Part shown: one piece after another, positions 8,746-18,754 of the stretch
Layout of the letters: each line of letters opens with the position of its first letter
Position numbering within the stretch: the first letter of the stretch is position 1
NCBI GenBank assembly: GCA_009602735.1
Contig: WELA01007952.1
Location: 786,968-813,764, forward strand
Direction of reading: 5' to 3'
Origin: Mesotaenium endlicherianum
Taxonomy: Eukaryota; Streptophyta; Zygnematophyceae; Zygnematales; Mesotaeniaceae
Length of the DNA stretch: 26,797 bases
Made by a program: the position numbers and the translations under genes
The notes under the pieces: generated by a model
The model's database searches: none
The model's input: only the letters and a program-made list of their open reading frames with translations
Told to the model about the DNA's origin: nothing

Positions 8746-9136
8746 AGAATGTGCAAGTCACGAAACGGACCGGATCGGTCAACTCGAAGAGCTATAAAAA
8801 TTGGTACCAACGTCGATCGATTGGGACAACATAGACCAATGTAGAATACTTATGTCCAAATTCTACATGACACTCTGTTCCACAAATTCATCAATGTAGA
8901 TTTTCACATGTTCAATTGGTCGAAGTAGCAAAAATTTCAAAATTGCACTAAAGGACTCGAACCCCTTATAATTTTTATAATTTTTGAAAAGTTGTCGATG
9001 GGCTCCGCAACCATAATTGTATGATTGTTGAATTCCAACTTTGTCAACTGGCCGTTTGTCCGCGCGTTAGGGAGCACTAGATGCAAGGTGCGTGGTGCTT
9101 GCATGATGCGTGTGACAGGTTTTCAACTCAGTAGAT
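8746..9136. other. no gene recognised
   Basis: AT-rich DNA with no supported reading frame, lying between the tandem repeat and the foldback element. Confidence 0.4.
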
Positions 9137-9144
9137 TTTTGCAT

Positions 9145-9331
9145 GGGCAAATTAAAGATCAAAATGAAAGCAGAGTACCCCAAAACTTTCAAAAAATATG
9201 AAACTACCCTCAGGTCAAAATTGCCTAGTCATGGTCATTCCAGCTGTTGAAAATGACGTGTCTAATATGACAGCTTTTTTTCCCCTAATTCGTCTGTGTT
9301 TTTTTTACCCCTTATTTGTGTTGCTCCGTGC
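9145..9331 (+). repeat. left terminal inverted repeat
   Basis: The arm runs from GGGCAAATTA to GCTCCGTGC. It includes a T-rich stretch before CCCC at about 9273-9284 that pairs with the A-rich GGGGAAAAAAAG of the right arm. Confidence 0.7.
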
Positions 9332-9642
9332 TCTAACTTTGAAGGACAAAGTTTTGAAGCAATTGCAATGTTTTGCCTCCAGTCGCTGGTAAGGCAAGCA
9401 CGTGACTACTTGGCAATAAAGCAATTACTGTCATACCTTCATGCGACTCGTACAATCGCTCGCGTAAGGGGACTCTCTCGGGAGCCATGATGCATCATTC
9501 TTGGATGTGCGCATTTAGTCTTTGTCCACGTGTGTGGCTCACGCCTGACTTGCCGACTACAAGGTCGTCACTTGCCTTTTAGTCTCACGTGATGGCGGGT
9601 GCAAAGATCAATTTTTTCCATGCAAGTTTTACTCTGAAGTGT

Positions 9643-9843
9643 GCACGGAGCAGCACGGTGAAGGTCAAAAAAGCACGAATGGAGTAGGGGAAAAAAAGTG
9701 TGTCAGGTTACCCCCGTCATATTTAGCAGGTGAATTGATCATGACTTGGAAGATTTGACGTGAGGGTAACTTCATATTCTGTCAACGTTGCTGGGTACTT
9801 TGCCTTCACTTTTGATCTTTGGGGGTAAACTCATTATTTCCCC
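9643..9843 (-). repeat. right terminal inverted repeat
   Basis: The arm runs from GCACGGAGC to ATTTCCCC and is the reverse complement of the left arm with many substitutions. Its last 23 bases (GGGGGTAAA...TTTCCCC) are themselves a loose palindrome, a feature often seen at ends of foldback and MULE elements. Confidence 0.7.
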
Positions 9844-9851
9844 TTTTGCAA

Positions 9852-12193
9852 ATATTTGGAGTTGTGATCATCCACCAATAGACTCATTCCAGTTTTTTAC
9901 TAACTTAACACCGGAATTATGATTCATCTGCATGGGCCATGTACAACTTAAAATTGCTAAGATGTCTAAAGTATTCTCACAAGGAACATTAAGCACAATC
10001 AGAGGAATGAGATGTAATTTGAGGCGTTGCAATGTCGTTCTTGTTTGGGTTAGTTTGTCAGATGTTTTCGTGGGTCAACCAAAGCAACTACAATGGTTTG
10101 TCAATACGACACATGTGGTCGTAAAAGTCAAATTGCATTTGATCTTGTACTTCTAACGATTTTAAATTAAGGATTTTGAAGTCGTTGAAGACTTCAAGCT
10201 CGTCAACAACAGCTTTTAACATTGCTTGAGCAACACTAAGATGTTTAACTAGCATGTTAATTAGCAAGCTAACATGTTTAACTAGTGACACTTGTGTTTT
10301 TGTTTCGGATTTTATTGGTCGGCAATTATTTACAATCTCAAAGTCGTGCTTTCTGTTCATTTGACCACATATATTAGCATTTTTTTGTTCCCCTTCCTCA
10401 CCCCCGCGCGCTACTTTGAAAATTGACTTTGATAATAGAAAACACCTCATGGGTTTTTGCGCCCCACATTCAAGGATGTGAATTTCTAATGTAGGGAACG
10501 ATCTCATCGTACACCCTACGCATTTGCTAGTTAGGGTGGAAACTGTCGCGCCATTTTGGCTGCGCCGGTGGATACGTTTTAGGGTGCAAGCGATGGCTTG
10601 ATATGTCTGTCTCTCTTAAGTTGAGTTCATCTTCAAGCAATATTTGAGTCTGTGTCTTCGTCTCAATTTGTCTTTATCTTCATATGATGTCCAGGTCTCT
10701 CCCATTGTCTTTCTTTCTTGCTCGCACCTCCTCCCATTACCCATTAACCTTGCTCATATCGTACAGGGTCCTTTTTAATAAAAATCGTTAACATCCAGAA
10801 ATGTATGATATTCAATTATAGAGTGAGTCCAAATTCATTACTCTAGGTCTCAATGGACATGTGTTACTGATTGCACACTTCTAATTTTATTATTAGTTGG
10901 ACTTCTCCTACCCTATAAATGAGCAAATAGTAAATCGGTAAAATAGGTTTGCTTACTCTAGATATTGCTACAAAAGTACCAATTGGGATTACATTCCAAC
11001 AACTACGATTGCTGGAATTCGAGTCCAAGCAATAAGTAAACGATTGATCATAACATTTACTTTTCCAAAAAAAAAGTGAGCAGATTTGGGAACTGAATTT
11101 CTTCACTCATCAACTATTGTTTCCTTGTCGAGTCATTCACGAAGTCTAACACCAAATTTATACTCTTTACAAAGTCAACCCACATGGTCGATCGTTCATC
11201 AAAATGTGCAAGTCGATCACAATTGTCATGTTCTTTGTCGAGCAGAACAAAAGTCGTCACGCTAGCGAAAGGATTAGAACAAATGCTTTCCACGATTATT
11301 TTGCCTGGGATTTATAATGGGGTCTGTAAATTGGATGCAAGTCACTTAAGAAAGGTGTGGTGGTATTACAACAAATACTATGCACTTGCGCTTGCAATGA
11401 TTTCTCTACTTGATTGTTCAAGAAAGTATTTGTGCAGCTGTGGAAAGTTCATAACTCTTTAAGAGAGCTCTGAGATTTGAATACAAAGATGTCAAACATA
11501 CTCAATATCGTGATGTAATCTCTCCTTTTCAAACTCCACCTTAAGGGCTTGCTCAATTTGTTAGTAAATTTACTGTCGCACCAAACAGCGTCCTTACACC
11601 CAAGCCTCTCCGAAAGACGTCTTGATCAAGAACATAGCACAAGTACTTTCTCTTGCTTACCTTCTTGTTATTTTCTACAAGTGCAATTGACATTTTCACA
11701 ACTAGCAATGTTTTGCAGATATGATACATGCATTTAATCAATGAGTTTTTGGAATATGAGAGATTTGATAGAACATAAATGTATGAAAGTATCACAATGC
11801 ATCACAATCTTAGTAACAGAATCAAAATTGGAGAAAGATCTCATCAAGTCTGAGTAGTAAAAGAAAATTACCTAATGGGTGACACTCATCGATGCCAAGT
11901 AATCCAATCTCACATTATCTTCTTGTGAAACCTTGTTCAACCAATTAGAGAATCTGCTAGCGAATTACTTCAAAATACGGACTTATTCCTAAGCAGACAC
12001 TATGGTAAGATGCCACAATAAGGGCACCCTAGGATTCCTAACCTTGGCCAACGATTGCCTTCATACTAAGATAGAAAGCTACCACTCGACACCTCAAAAA
12101 CTTGAACATTGAAGGTGCACATCAGGGACAGAGTTGTACTCTTGGAACCAGAATGAATTCCAAAAGAACAAGTCAGATTCTTTGCAAGACACC
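9852..12193. other. long stretch without a supported gene
   Basis: Six-frame reading gives only short frames with no recognisable domain. Small structures are present: a 12-bp direct repeat ATGTTTAACTAG near 10,240 and 10,274, and a CACCCTA...TAGGGTG inverted repeat at about 10,513-10,540. A short minus frame near 11,880-11,970 (FSNWLNKVSQEDNVRLDYL) looks protein-like but ends in stops, so it may be a transposon relic. The left limit of the pectate lyase 3' UTR cannot be placed. Confidence 0.4.
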
Positions 12194-12412
12194 TTACACG
12201 GAGTCTGGTGGCAGCGGCACTTTTTGCCATCCCGCCATTGTAGAGATCCTACTTGCGAGGTCCTGGGTGGCCCCTTCGATTGTATAATGTGAGTAATACT
12301 CGCGAACATCAAACACTCTCTTTGGGGTCTGCATGACGCCTTGCGCACCTCTCAAGAACAGGTCTCCCTCAGACCGTAAGCTGCCAGACTCTGCGACGTC
12401 TCTATCCGCAGC
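12194..12412 (-). CDS. pectate lyase exon 6 with stop
   Basis: The exon begins after TTGCCTGCAG with AADRDVAESGSLRSEGDLFL. RSEGDLFLRGA matches the W-RSxGDxFxNGA block near the end of PL1 proteins. The last 40 residues are not recognisable and lack the usual Cys-containing tail. Confidence 0.75.
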   Translation of the reverse strand, partial: AADRDVAESGSLRSEGDLFLRGAQGVMQTPKRVFDVREYYSHYTIEGATQDLASRISTMAGWQKVPLPPDSV

Positions 12413-15188
12413 CTGCAGGCAACAGCAAATCACTACAAGCTTCAAACTCCAGTGATGGGCTGCACAGTCCAGGGTTGGCTATCAAGCGCCCCCGTCAGAC
12501 TCTACACCCCGGCTCCTGAACTTGCAGACAGTGTGCACGATGAAAAGTTCTGAGGGTACTGGCAGGGTTGAGGGAGCAGCTTTTGTCCAGGAGGACACGC
12601 TCACACAGCATCCGCGCAAACACGCACACACAGGCACACACGCACGCACACAAGCGGACTTTTGCGCGTGCCAGTCAGCTAACGTTCCCAATGCACGAAG
12701 TTGCACCCTGCAAAATTGACGAAATGGACCGCAAAGGAGCACCAGCGCACAGTCGTAAAGCTTAAGGGCATCCCAAATCCGGGGCACAAAGAACGGGGAC
12801 GGAAAAAGGGGTGGGGGGGCACCTGCAGCACAAAACCATATGCCCCACCTCACAAGTGTGCAAATGGCTTTGAGGTAGTCATTTAGAACTCGGGTTCAGA
12901 AATTCAAGGCCCCAGGTGCGACAATTTAATGGTCCTTGTATTAGACCAGTGTGGGTGCGCATGTCGGGTACAAAGTGGTGTGACGTCGGCCGTGGCTCGA
13001 GTGCGGGCGCATGCGGTGCGTGCATCACCAGCGCTACAACCTCCACCCTACCTTCTCAGTGTAATACTCAAAGGCCTTGAGGCGCTTGGGGTCGCCCGCC
13101 TCGTACACGCAGCTCTGCGACAGCACCTGCACAGAGCAAGAAGCGCGGGACCTCCAATCAGCAAGGTCGTTCTCCTCCAGCACTTATCACTTGTCCCCAA
13201 GTTGGACCAATCGATTGTCGCGTCGTGCAGGAAACCTGAAGAAGTGAGCGGCGGTCAAGCAGCCGGCAAGCAGACGGAGCACACAGGCACATGGGCACAG
13301 GCAAGGCACAGGCCCAGGCACACAGGCTATGACGCATGGGGCCCCTGGGTTGGGTAGGAATACTGTTTTAGCATCAGGAACCTGGAGAGGGGATGGGGGA
13401 TGTGCCGCAACCCAGCAGGAGAGCACTTCGACTCGCCCTCAGGCCCATCCGGCTGTCTCCTGCGAACGCCCTCCAGCGCTCATCTCAGCCCGTTGCTACT
13501 GCACGCTCCCATCAATTCCAGTGATTTCCTTCTCTTTTTCTTCAATGCGTGTGGGCATGCCCTCATGAGTGGATCCATGAACCTCACTTAGCTCTCCGTC
13601 CTCTCCTCCGCTTTCCTTACGAGTTATGAGTAGCACCCTTCCGCTCCGCATGTGGAGACTCTCTCTCACTAGCCTGGGCTCTTTGCTCTGTGCCCGCGGT
13701 CTTGCTGGCTCCAGCCAACGGAGTACGCAACAAAGGTTCTGCGCCTCTCTCTCTTTCATCCTGGCATGGGGCTTAAGGGGAAGGTTTGGTTCTTGGGGGG
13801 GTGAAAGCAGAATCATACAGCGCCCTGCCTCTCGTGCATAGGTCAGGCCCACCAGGAGCTGTCAACGCTTTCCAAGAGGACCAGTGCAGGTGTCAAAGCA
13901 ACCCAGGGGAGCACTCGGAGCTGCTCTCGCTTTTCCTCTTGCCCTTCCACGTAAGGTCCCAGGGACAGTAGTGTGTACTGTCAGGAGTGGGCCTTGCCGT
14001 TTGCCTCTTAGGCTCTCTGTGTGGGTGTACGAGAAAGAGAGTGTCCGGGTGTGTAAGGATGGATGGGTGGTTGGGGGTGTGCCAGGGTGGCCATGTCTCA
14101 AACCTGTGCGTGTGGGTGGAGGGGCAGTTGCTGAGGAGCGGGGTGGGGCAAGCGAAGGTAGGTGTGCATGCGAAACACAGGCAGAGATCCAGACTGGAAG
14201 AGGACTCGGGCTGGCGGTCTCCTCCGCGGAAGCACTAACAGCAAGTCGTTCGAAGGAGAGCACCGTAGGACTACTGTTGACATGAGGTTGGAGCTAGTGG
14301 CGGCGGGGTTGCCAAGAGCACGCCCACCTGAGATTCCACGCTGGCACACACGCCATACAAGCCCCAGTTGCGTGTGTAGTTCTGCCGCCCGCCAGCCCGC
14401 CCGCCCGCCCGCCGCGCACCACAAGCCACCGCCCACACATGCGCTTCAAACGTCATCCCGTGACTGAGCACAATGTTGAGCTGAACACGCACACACAAGT
14501 ACACACACATACACGCATGCACACGCACGCACATACGCACGCACACATGCGCGCGCGCACACATACACAGAGGCCCACACATGTATCCTGCTGACGCTGA
14601 ACGAGAGAAAGACAGGGCCAGCAGCAGGAGGGTCTGCAGGTTGTGGCTGCAAGTAGGCGTCGCAAGTGAGTGCACTGCTCAGCCCAAGCCAGAGGTCTTA
14701 ACCTGAGCCTTGACTGAACTCGACTGCCCGGTTTAAGGCTCAGGGCTCTTGGCTCTAGGCTCTAGGCTCTGGCATTAGGAGTCTAGACTCCGGGCTCGGG
14801 CTCTGGACTCTGGGCCCTAGGCTCTGGCCCCTGGCGGACAGGAACAGCTGCCACCTGGTGATGCGATTGGAGAGCACCGCTTGTGGGATACCTGGTTGGC
14901 AGCCATTCGTTTGCGGGTATCTTGGGCAGCAGGGTCCAAGACATTTGACAAATTCTCATACGCTATGCTATGCTATGCTGTGCCATGCCCACGACGTGCC
15001 ATGCTAACCTTCTCATGCCGAACTGTGATGTGCTGTTCTCTGTGCAATACCGTGCCATGTGCTACACTATGCTACACTGTGCTTAGCTCTAGTCCGTGAT
15101 ACAAGCCTGTGACTGTAGCTCGCAACTGTAGCCTGTGATCTCTGTGACCGGCACAGCCCATGCTCACGACGTGGGGGGGGGGGGGGGN

Positions 15189-15224
<36 letters not shown>

Positions 15225-16275
15225 AGGCTCACATTATACAGGTGGACTTTCCCGAAGCGGACGCGCGGGTGGCGCTGCGTGCACCCGTCGAAGAAGCAGT
15301 GGTGGATCGTGACACGCATACACCTGTCCTCCACGTGCGCGGGGTCCGCCCCCACCAGCATGGTCTTGTTGTGCCTCCTGAAGTGGCACCTGTCGCCCCG
15401 CGTCGCCCCGCCCCGCCCATCCCACGGTGGCTCCTCGTCAGAAGCAAACGGGTGGCCAGAGTGAGGGCGGATGGACCAACCCCTAGGCGCAAGAGGAAGA
15501 ACGTGGACGAGCCAGCCTCTCGGGACTTCTTCGAGCACCTGAGGAGTAGCTTGGTGATCCTGGGACCTACGCAACGATTAGGATAGCGACGGCCCTATGC
15601 CGCCTTTCCACTATGCTCCCTACTCTTCCTCCCGGATGCTGGACGGGCAGCGCCCCCGGAGGGGCCCGTGTGCCCTCCTTGCACGCTCATACGCCTGCCC
15701 ACCTGGACACGGTGACGTCGGTCGAGGCGCGCGTGATGTCGATGAGGCCGTCATCAAAGTCCTCGAGTGTGCAGCGGTCGATCCAGATCTTGTGCGACCC
15801 GGGCTTGACCTTGATGCCATCGTTGTCGTGCCCGCGCCCGCCGTTGAGCTGAAGGTTGCACACGATGACGTGGCAGCAGCTCTTGAGGTGCAGCCCCTGG
15901 CCCGCCAGGCGCACGTCCTGGCCGCGCCCGTCAATGGTCTTGTAGGAGCTCACCTTGATGGGCTCCCGCTCCAACTGGATGGTGCCCGAGACGCCAAACA
16001 CGATCCACAGGGGGTCCTTGTGCTTGCACGCCTCCCGCAGGCTCCCGGGGCCCGAGTCTGTACATGTCCACCCGCCCGCCCGCCCACGCGCCCCCCATCC
16101 GCCCAGTGCATGACAGCTCCAGGTCAGTAGCCGGGACAGAGCATGAGGGCCTGCGGATTTGGGGTCCGAGGGAATGGCTGTTGAAGGTGAACTGTTCCGG
16201 CGCGCTCGCACTCTTTGCATGCCGGTACAAGCCTCTCCTGTGCGTGGACGCACGCGCGTGTGTTTGTGCGCGCGC

Positions 16276-16306
<31 letters not shown>

Positions 16307-18104
16307 CACGCGCGCGCACACGCGTGTTCAAGCACAGGCACCAGAAGCTCCTGGCTCACAGAGCCAGCCAGCCAGCCAGCCAGCCAGGAACCACCCTCCT
16401 GCAGGTAGGCTAGGCTGGGGAAGAAGCAACACATTAGCAGAGGGTAGGGCTGAGGGTTCCAACGCTTTTTAGACTAGTGTGCTAGCTGGGGCCCCTGTGC
16501 CGCTTGCACGTCCCTCACAAGCTGCCCGAGGAGGACCTGGAGCCCACCCCCCTCTGCTCTTCGCCCAGCCGCCCAGCCGCCCTTAGCCCAGCCAGCCACG
16601 GGCGATGATCTGATCGGCCGTCAGACAGGCCCGGCGTCAGCTCTGCTCCACCCTGTCGGAAGGATTAGATTAAGCATTAGGGCTGACGGACTAGGGAGTC
16701 AGAGGTGCGAAGGTTCTGGGTTTTGGAGGTCTAAAACAAGAAGTTGCACGGTTCACGTCCGGAGACTGGAGGTTTGCAGTATCATGTGACACAGTATCAA
16801 CGTGCTCGTTTCCTGTCGCCAGGCTGCTTAACCAATCTGACCCCCCTTCCTGAGCCCCTCCTCCCACCCCCCTTCCCTCCCGCTCCAAAGACACACCTCC
16901 TGTGACACGCCCGCACCTGCAAGAACGGGGTGCTTCTGATTTTACTTGCTGACTATAGCTGGCTCTAGAGGCTGCCTGAGTCCCAGGGAGAAAAAAAGCA
17001 AGCTTTGTGTGGCACTTCAAGGGACGTGGCAGCTGATGAAACGTCATTTGCTGTCTGAGAGAAGTTATGTGAGTACGTGAGGCTTCTGCCTCCTTTTGGC
17101 TCTTCACCCCTCGTGGATAACAAACTGGCGCCAAAAAAGGTTGGCACACAACAATGACCCTCATATTCGATGTTCTGTTGGCAGAAAAGCTCTTTCTTTC
17201 ACTGCGGCCCTGCTTAGCATGCCATGCTGAGCGCGCCGCAAATTGTATCTTGATGCTCGTGCATTCTGCTTCTCAGTGCAGCCCTATAGCGTCATCAGAG
17301 CCTCCATCCTCCCCCCGACGACAAGAGGGGGAAGGCCAGAAGTTACTATGAAATAGAATAGCCTGCATGTATTTGCAAAACTGACAAATATGTACTTCTG
17401 CCAATGTTGACGTAATAATAGTTTCAGATGATTGTAGCATGGACCTTCGAGAAGCAATAAAAAAGGAGAGCAATGCCGTGGGCGAGATGTTTCATCTGGG
17501 CTCACACAATCCACGCAATTACTATCTTGAGAGCCAACCGGGGAGAAATCCTTGTTACATATCTCTTGTTAGATATGTGCCCTGGATCGTCCATAGGGAG
17601 ACATACATCCAAAAGCACATGCTCCATAATCTGCAGAGCCTGGAAGCTTCAAGCACGCAGCATGCTTCAGAGAGGAAGTCCCAAGCCAGGCCCCCTCCAG
17701 TATCCAAGCAGGCTCAAATACTCAAAAGGGGCTCGTCATCAACAACCGGATCCTCATTGAAGAGCTGAAAGAACGAGAAGGGGATCATCCTCTCGTGCTG
17801 TTTGACCATCAAGCACTCTCTTGGTCGTCACAGACACAGTACCCCGTAAGAGAATCAAACGCTCCATCAGCATGTGATCATGGAGGTAATGCAAGGAAGC
17901 AGTCAGATCCACACCAGCTTCGCATGTGTTAAAGATAATCAATCCACTTACTATAGATCTTGCAGAGAATGCTAGCTCACCTGCAAGGGTGGTAACAGTA
18001 TACAGTTGCCCATCTCTACCACCAATAGCCGCTCGACCAAAGCCCTCGCCAGCGCCTGCTAACCCTCTCAAGGAGACGTCTAGTCCTGCATAAGGACTAG
18101 CCAT
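12194..18104 (-). CDS. pectate lyase (PL1 family), six coding exons
   Basis: Pectate lyases cleave de-esterified pectin by beta-elimination, with Ca2+, in the wall or outside the cell. Joined minus-strand exons 18104-17981, 16057-15703, 15389-15233, 14381-14328, 13126-13052 and 12412-12194 give 327 codons; all introns are GT-AG and phases agree. Landmarks: GEGFGRAAIGGRDGQLYTVT (19-38), GPGSLREACKHKDPLWIVF (44-62), KTIDGRG, a Ca2+-site region with HDNDG (118-122), WIDRC (133-137) and DGLID (144-148), VTIHH, RHPRVRFG (199-206, the block that carries the catalytic Arg), and RSEGDLFLRGA near the C-terminus. The length suits the family. The GPGSLR N-terminus is like many bacterial PL1 enzymes. The start is uncertain: ATG 18104 gives no signal peptide, and an acceptor-like tract near 18,150-18,165 hints at an upstream exon. 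Confidence 0.85.
12413..13051 (-). repeat. pectate lyase intron 5 with CA-rich microsatellite
   Basis: GT-AG intron of 639 bp. On the plus strand an ACACGCACAC-type tract lies at about 12,615-12,652. Long reading frames across it come from the repeat and are not coding. Confidence 0.6.
13052..13126 (-). CDS. pectate lyase exon 5
   Basis: Twenty-five residues (VLSQSCVYEAGDPKRLKAF, then EYYTEK) correspond to the ...xILSExNYFxAxD... part of the family. Borders are TGTGCAG| and |GTAGGG, phase 0 on both sides. Confidence 0.8.
13127..14327 (-). other. pectate lyase intron 4
   Basis: GT-AG intron of 1,201 bp, GC-rich, with several long overlapping frames on both strands but no recognisable protein. 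Confidence 0.6.
14328..14381 (-). CDS. pectate lyase exon 4 (54-bp microexon)
   Basis: Eighteen residues, NYTRNWGLYGVCASVESQ, align with the NNYYxGWxxYAIGGSxxP stretch that follows VHxYN in plant and bacterial enzymes. Borders are GGCAG| and |GTGGGC. Both ends are phase 0. Confidence 0.8.
14382..15232 (-). repeat. pectate lyase intron 3, microsatellite cluster and gap
   Basis: GT-AG intron of 851 bp. It holds CCGCCCG repeats (14,390-14,414), a long CACGCA/CACACA tract (14,489-14,572), imperfect GGCTCTA units (14,738-14,830), ATGCT-type units (14,958-15,075) and a G run at 15,173-15,222 with one N at 15,188. The true length of the G run is unknown. Confidence 0.7.
15233..15389 (-). CDS. pectate lyase exon 3
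   Basis: The exon begins after GCGACAG and completes the Arg codon, giving VTVSR-CHFRRHNKTMLVG. Its 52 residues end RHPRVRFGKVHLYN before donor GTGAGC. It is the most conserved block of the family. Confidence 0.92.
15390..15702 (-). other. pectate lyase intron 2
   Basis: GT-AG intron of 313 bp (GTGGGC...GACAG). No other feature is seen. Confidence 0.7.
15703..16057 (-). CDS. pectate lyase exon 2
   Basis: The exon starts after ACATGTACAG and its first two bases complete Asp with the G of exon 1, giving TLAD-SGPGSLREA. It codes 117 whole residues of the parallel beta-helix, including the Ca2+ ligand region. It ends TCCAG|GTGGGC, leaving two bases of an Arg codon. Confidence 0.9.
16058..17980 (-). 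repeat. pectate lyase intron 1 with GT and AGCC repeats
   Basis: GT-AG intron of 1,923 bp. Near its 3' end are a GT/GC-rich tract (about 16,252-16,325, including an uninterrupted TG run) and six AGCC units (16,363-16,386). Reading frames inside show no family. Confidence 0.6.
17981..18104 (-). CDS. pectate lyase exon 1 (as seen)
   Basis: Codes residues 1-41 plus the first base of an Asp codon. It ends CTTGCAG|GTGAGC. The frame is open upstream to a TGA near 18,270 without another ATG (the residues just before ATG are Ser/Pro-rich), so a further 5' exon carrying a signal peptide is likely. Confidence 0.7.
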
Positions 18105-18613
18105 GGAAGGCGCTGAAGAAGGGCTACTGAACTTCCTTGTAGCCCCCTTCGCGCTACTGCAGCAGCTAAAAAACACACCAATGATGGATCGTTTACAAGG
18201 CGTTTCGAGTCCCAATACAAGTTCCGCCAAATAGTAATGGACATATACAGGCAAATTGCATGTAGCGTATCAATACAGCTCTTGTCAATCCAGTTGATGG
18301 CTGAAGCTACCACTTTAAGACCGCTTGTCTTCACCGATCACATCTACAGCATGCATGAGAAACTAGCTTGAGGGCAATCTACGTGTGAGGTGATCAGCTT
18401 CTGCTGCCCCCAATCGTAGCTATAGGTTAAGTGCTCTACATTTTACTTCAAGACTCGTCCGTGCACTCTATTGTATTACTTACTTTTCTCAATTATTGCC
18501 CCTTTGACGAGGCGTCTTACTGCGTCCCTCCTCCTAGGGGGAGCAGATTCCAGACTCCAGAGTCCAGTGTCCACTTATCAGATTCTACGCGTCGAGACTC
18601 GACACATCCCAGC

Positions 18614-18666
18614 CAGCTTCAGACCAGCTTCAGACTAGCTTCAGACCGCCTCAAACCACCTCAGAC
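18614..18666 (+). repeat. short tandem array, CAGCTTCAGAC
   Basis: Two perfect 11-bp units, a one-mismatch third unit (TAGCTTCAGAC) and two decayed 10-bp units (CGCCTCAAAC, CACCTCAGAC). Confidence 0.7.
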
Positions 18667-18714
18667 CGAATGACGCTCTCCGCTCACACGTAGGATGCAA
18701 TGTGCTGGAAGCAA

Positions 18715-18754
18715 ACCAGCACACACCAGCAACAGACCAGCAATGACCAGCAAC
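18715..18754 (+). repeat. short tandem array, ACCAGCAAC-type
   Basis: The word ACCAGC appears four times at 10-11-bp spacing (18,715, 18,725, 18,736 and 18,746). Confidence 0.6.

Larger units (their letters stand above)
9145..9843. mobile_element. non-autonomous foldback-type DNA transposon
   Basis: The left arm (9145-9331) and the reverse complement of the right arm (9643-9843) match along nearly 200 bp, roughly 70% by eye, with shared words such as AAAGATCAAAA, TATGA, TACCCTCA, GTCAAA, CTTTTTTTCCCCTA and GCTCCGTGC. The termini are GGGC/GGGG-type. The flanks are TTTTGCAT on the left (9137-9144) and TTTTGCAA on the right (9844-9851), a 7-8-bp target duplication. This fits a Mutator-like or hAT-like non-autonomous element. 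The 311-bp core has no credible ORF. The left arm lacks about 13 bp found near the right end. Confidence 0.75.

Noticed and set aside
10088..10507. Minus-strand 139-codon frame
   Set aside because: No motif, no relation to neighbours; compatible with a chance open frame.
12482..12853. Minus-strand 123-codon frame
   Set aside because: It lies in intron 5 and its Cys/Val/Ala runs come from the CA-rich microsatellite.
14271..14675. Minus-strand 134-codon frame with Cys/Val repeats
   Set aside because: Most is translated CACGCA repeat; only the 54-bp piece at 14,328-14,381 belongs to a gene, in one frame.
15242..16130. Long plus-strand frames over the lyase exons
   Set aside because: They are the complements of conserved pectate lyase exons in GC-rich DNA and match no protein family.
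16691..17164. Minus-strand frame with a Gly-rich piece recalling GAGGKGG of pectate lyases
   Set aside because: It sits in intron 1; the true upstream exon at 17,981-18,104 fits phase and family exactly.
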